A DNA stretch of 64,000 bases from an uncultured Prevotella sp. (GTDB lineage: Bacteria > Bacteroidota > Bacteroidia > Bacteroidales > Bacteroidaceae), in assembly GCA_900316565.1 (NCBI GenBank), contig ONDK01000009.1, forward strand, positions 1-64,000, given 5' to 3'. The notes below the pieces were generated by a model, which did no database searches, was not told the origin of the DNA, and saw nothing but the letters and a program-made list of their open reading frames with translations. This document shows positions 63,847 through 64,000 of this stretch, one piece after another. The position numbers and the translations under genes are program-made. The first letter of the stretch is position 1, and each line of letters starts with the position of its first letter.

Positions 63847-64000
63847 ATGGAGACTATAAAAGATAAACAGTTCGGCGGCGAGCGTCCGCTCTTCGGTATT
63901 CACGATACAATACTCGATAATATTACCGTTACCGACGGTGAGTCGGCAATCAAGATGTGCCATGACATAGAGTGTCATAACTCGAAGTTCTATGGCAAAT
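63847..64000 (+). CDS. DUF3737 family protein (first 51 codons, cut by window end)
   Basis: The visible start METIKDKQFGGERPLFGIHD, then ITVTDGESAIKMCHDIE and NSKFYGK, is typical of DUF3737, a beta-helix-like family of unknown function with repeated short strands. The gene runs out of the window, so length and integrity are not known. Confidence 0.8.
   Translation, partial: METIKDKQFGGERPLFGIHDTILDNITVTDGESAIKMCHDIECHNSKFYGK

Overview
This window looks like a piece of a Bacteroidales chromosome, most likely Prevotella or a close relative. Three things point there. First, the type IX secretion genes porU and porV lie next to ispF. Second, promoters follow the Bacteroidota pattern, a -7 box TAnnTTTG with TTTG about 19-20 bases upstream. 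Third, the division/cell-wall cluster has the Bacteroidota order and an FtsL-like gene. The genus is an inference from gene content; no rRNA is present. Almost everything is ordinary core chromosome: I see no transposase, integrase, phage gene or CRISPR array.

Layout. 0-0.5 kb: a free-standing promoter, a short transcript that could encode a 17-residue peptide, and two terminators. 0.5-6.7 kb (minus): a FAH-family gene, porU, porV and ispF. 6.8-7.75 kb: a long regulatory region with tandem palindromes, a 16-bp palindrome and a promoter whose start site is covered by an inverted repeat. 7.75-13.0 kb (plus): ABC ATPase, membrane protein, DUF2807 lipoprotein, YtrA-type GntR repressor and outer-membrane beta-barrel, apparently one self-regulated envelope operon. 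13.1-15.4 kb (minus): priA. 15.8-18.9 kb (plus): rplM-rpsI-rpsB-tsf with an array of hairpins in the middle. 19.0-20.9 kb (minus): a glsA-glsB-like pair for glycine (aminoacyl) lipid synthesis. 21.2-38.1 kb (plus): the division and cell-wall (dcw) cluster mraZ, rsmH, ftsL-like, ftsI-type PBP, murE, mraY, murD, ftsW, murG, murC, ftsQ, ftsA, ftsZ, then a YqeY-like gene. 38.8-40.5 kb: an S41 processing protease. 40.9-45.9 kb: rimP-nusA-infB behind a leader that looks like an attenuator. 46.1-52.1 kb: sufB, a small secreted protein, sufC, sufD, sufS, then rnhB. 52.2-58.9 kb: a GH3 glycosidase (minus), ung and a DUF3109 gene (plus), and a GH95 fucosidase (minus). 59.1-61.7 kb (minus): gyrB, and a tRNA-Glu followed by rpsT. 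61.8-64.0 kb: recO (plus), a DUF486 and an HD-domain gene (minus), and the first 51 codons of a DUF3737 gene.

How it fits together. The window is rich in envelope functions: peptidoglycan precursors and division, export and sorting of surface proteins (PorU/PorV), aminoacyl lipids, periplasmic proteolysis, and two secreted glycosidases. The best candidate for an undescribed system is the 7.4-13.0 kb operon. Its own GntR repressor very probably binds the inverted repeat over the start site, and it joins an inner-membrane ABC exporter to a beta-helical lipoprotein and an outer-membrane barrel. A second theme is intergenic structure. Hairpin repeats with a period near 43 bp lie between rpsI-rpsB and between ftsI-murE, and a 19-base palindrome type recurs at 7.1 kb and inside a cruciform with 23-bp arms at 40.6 kb.
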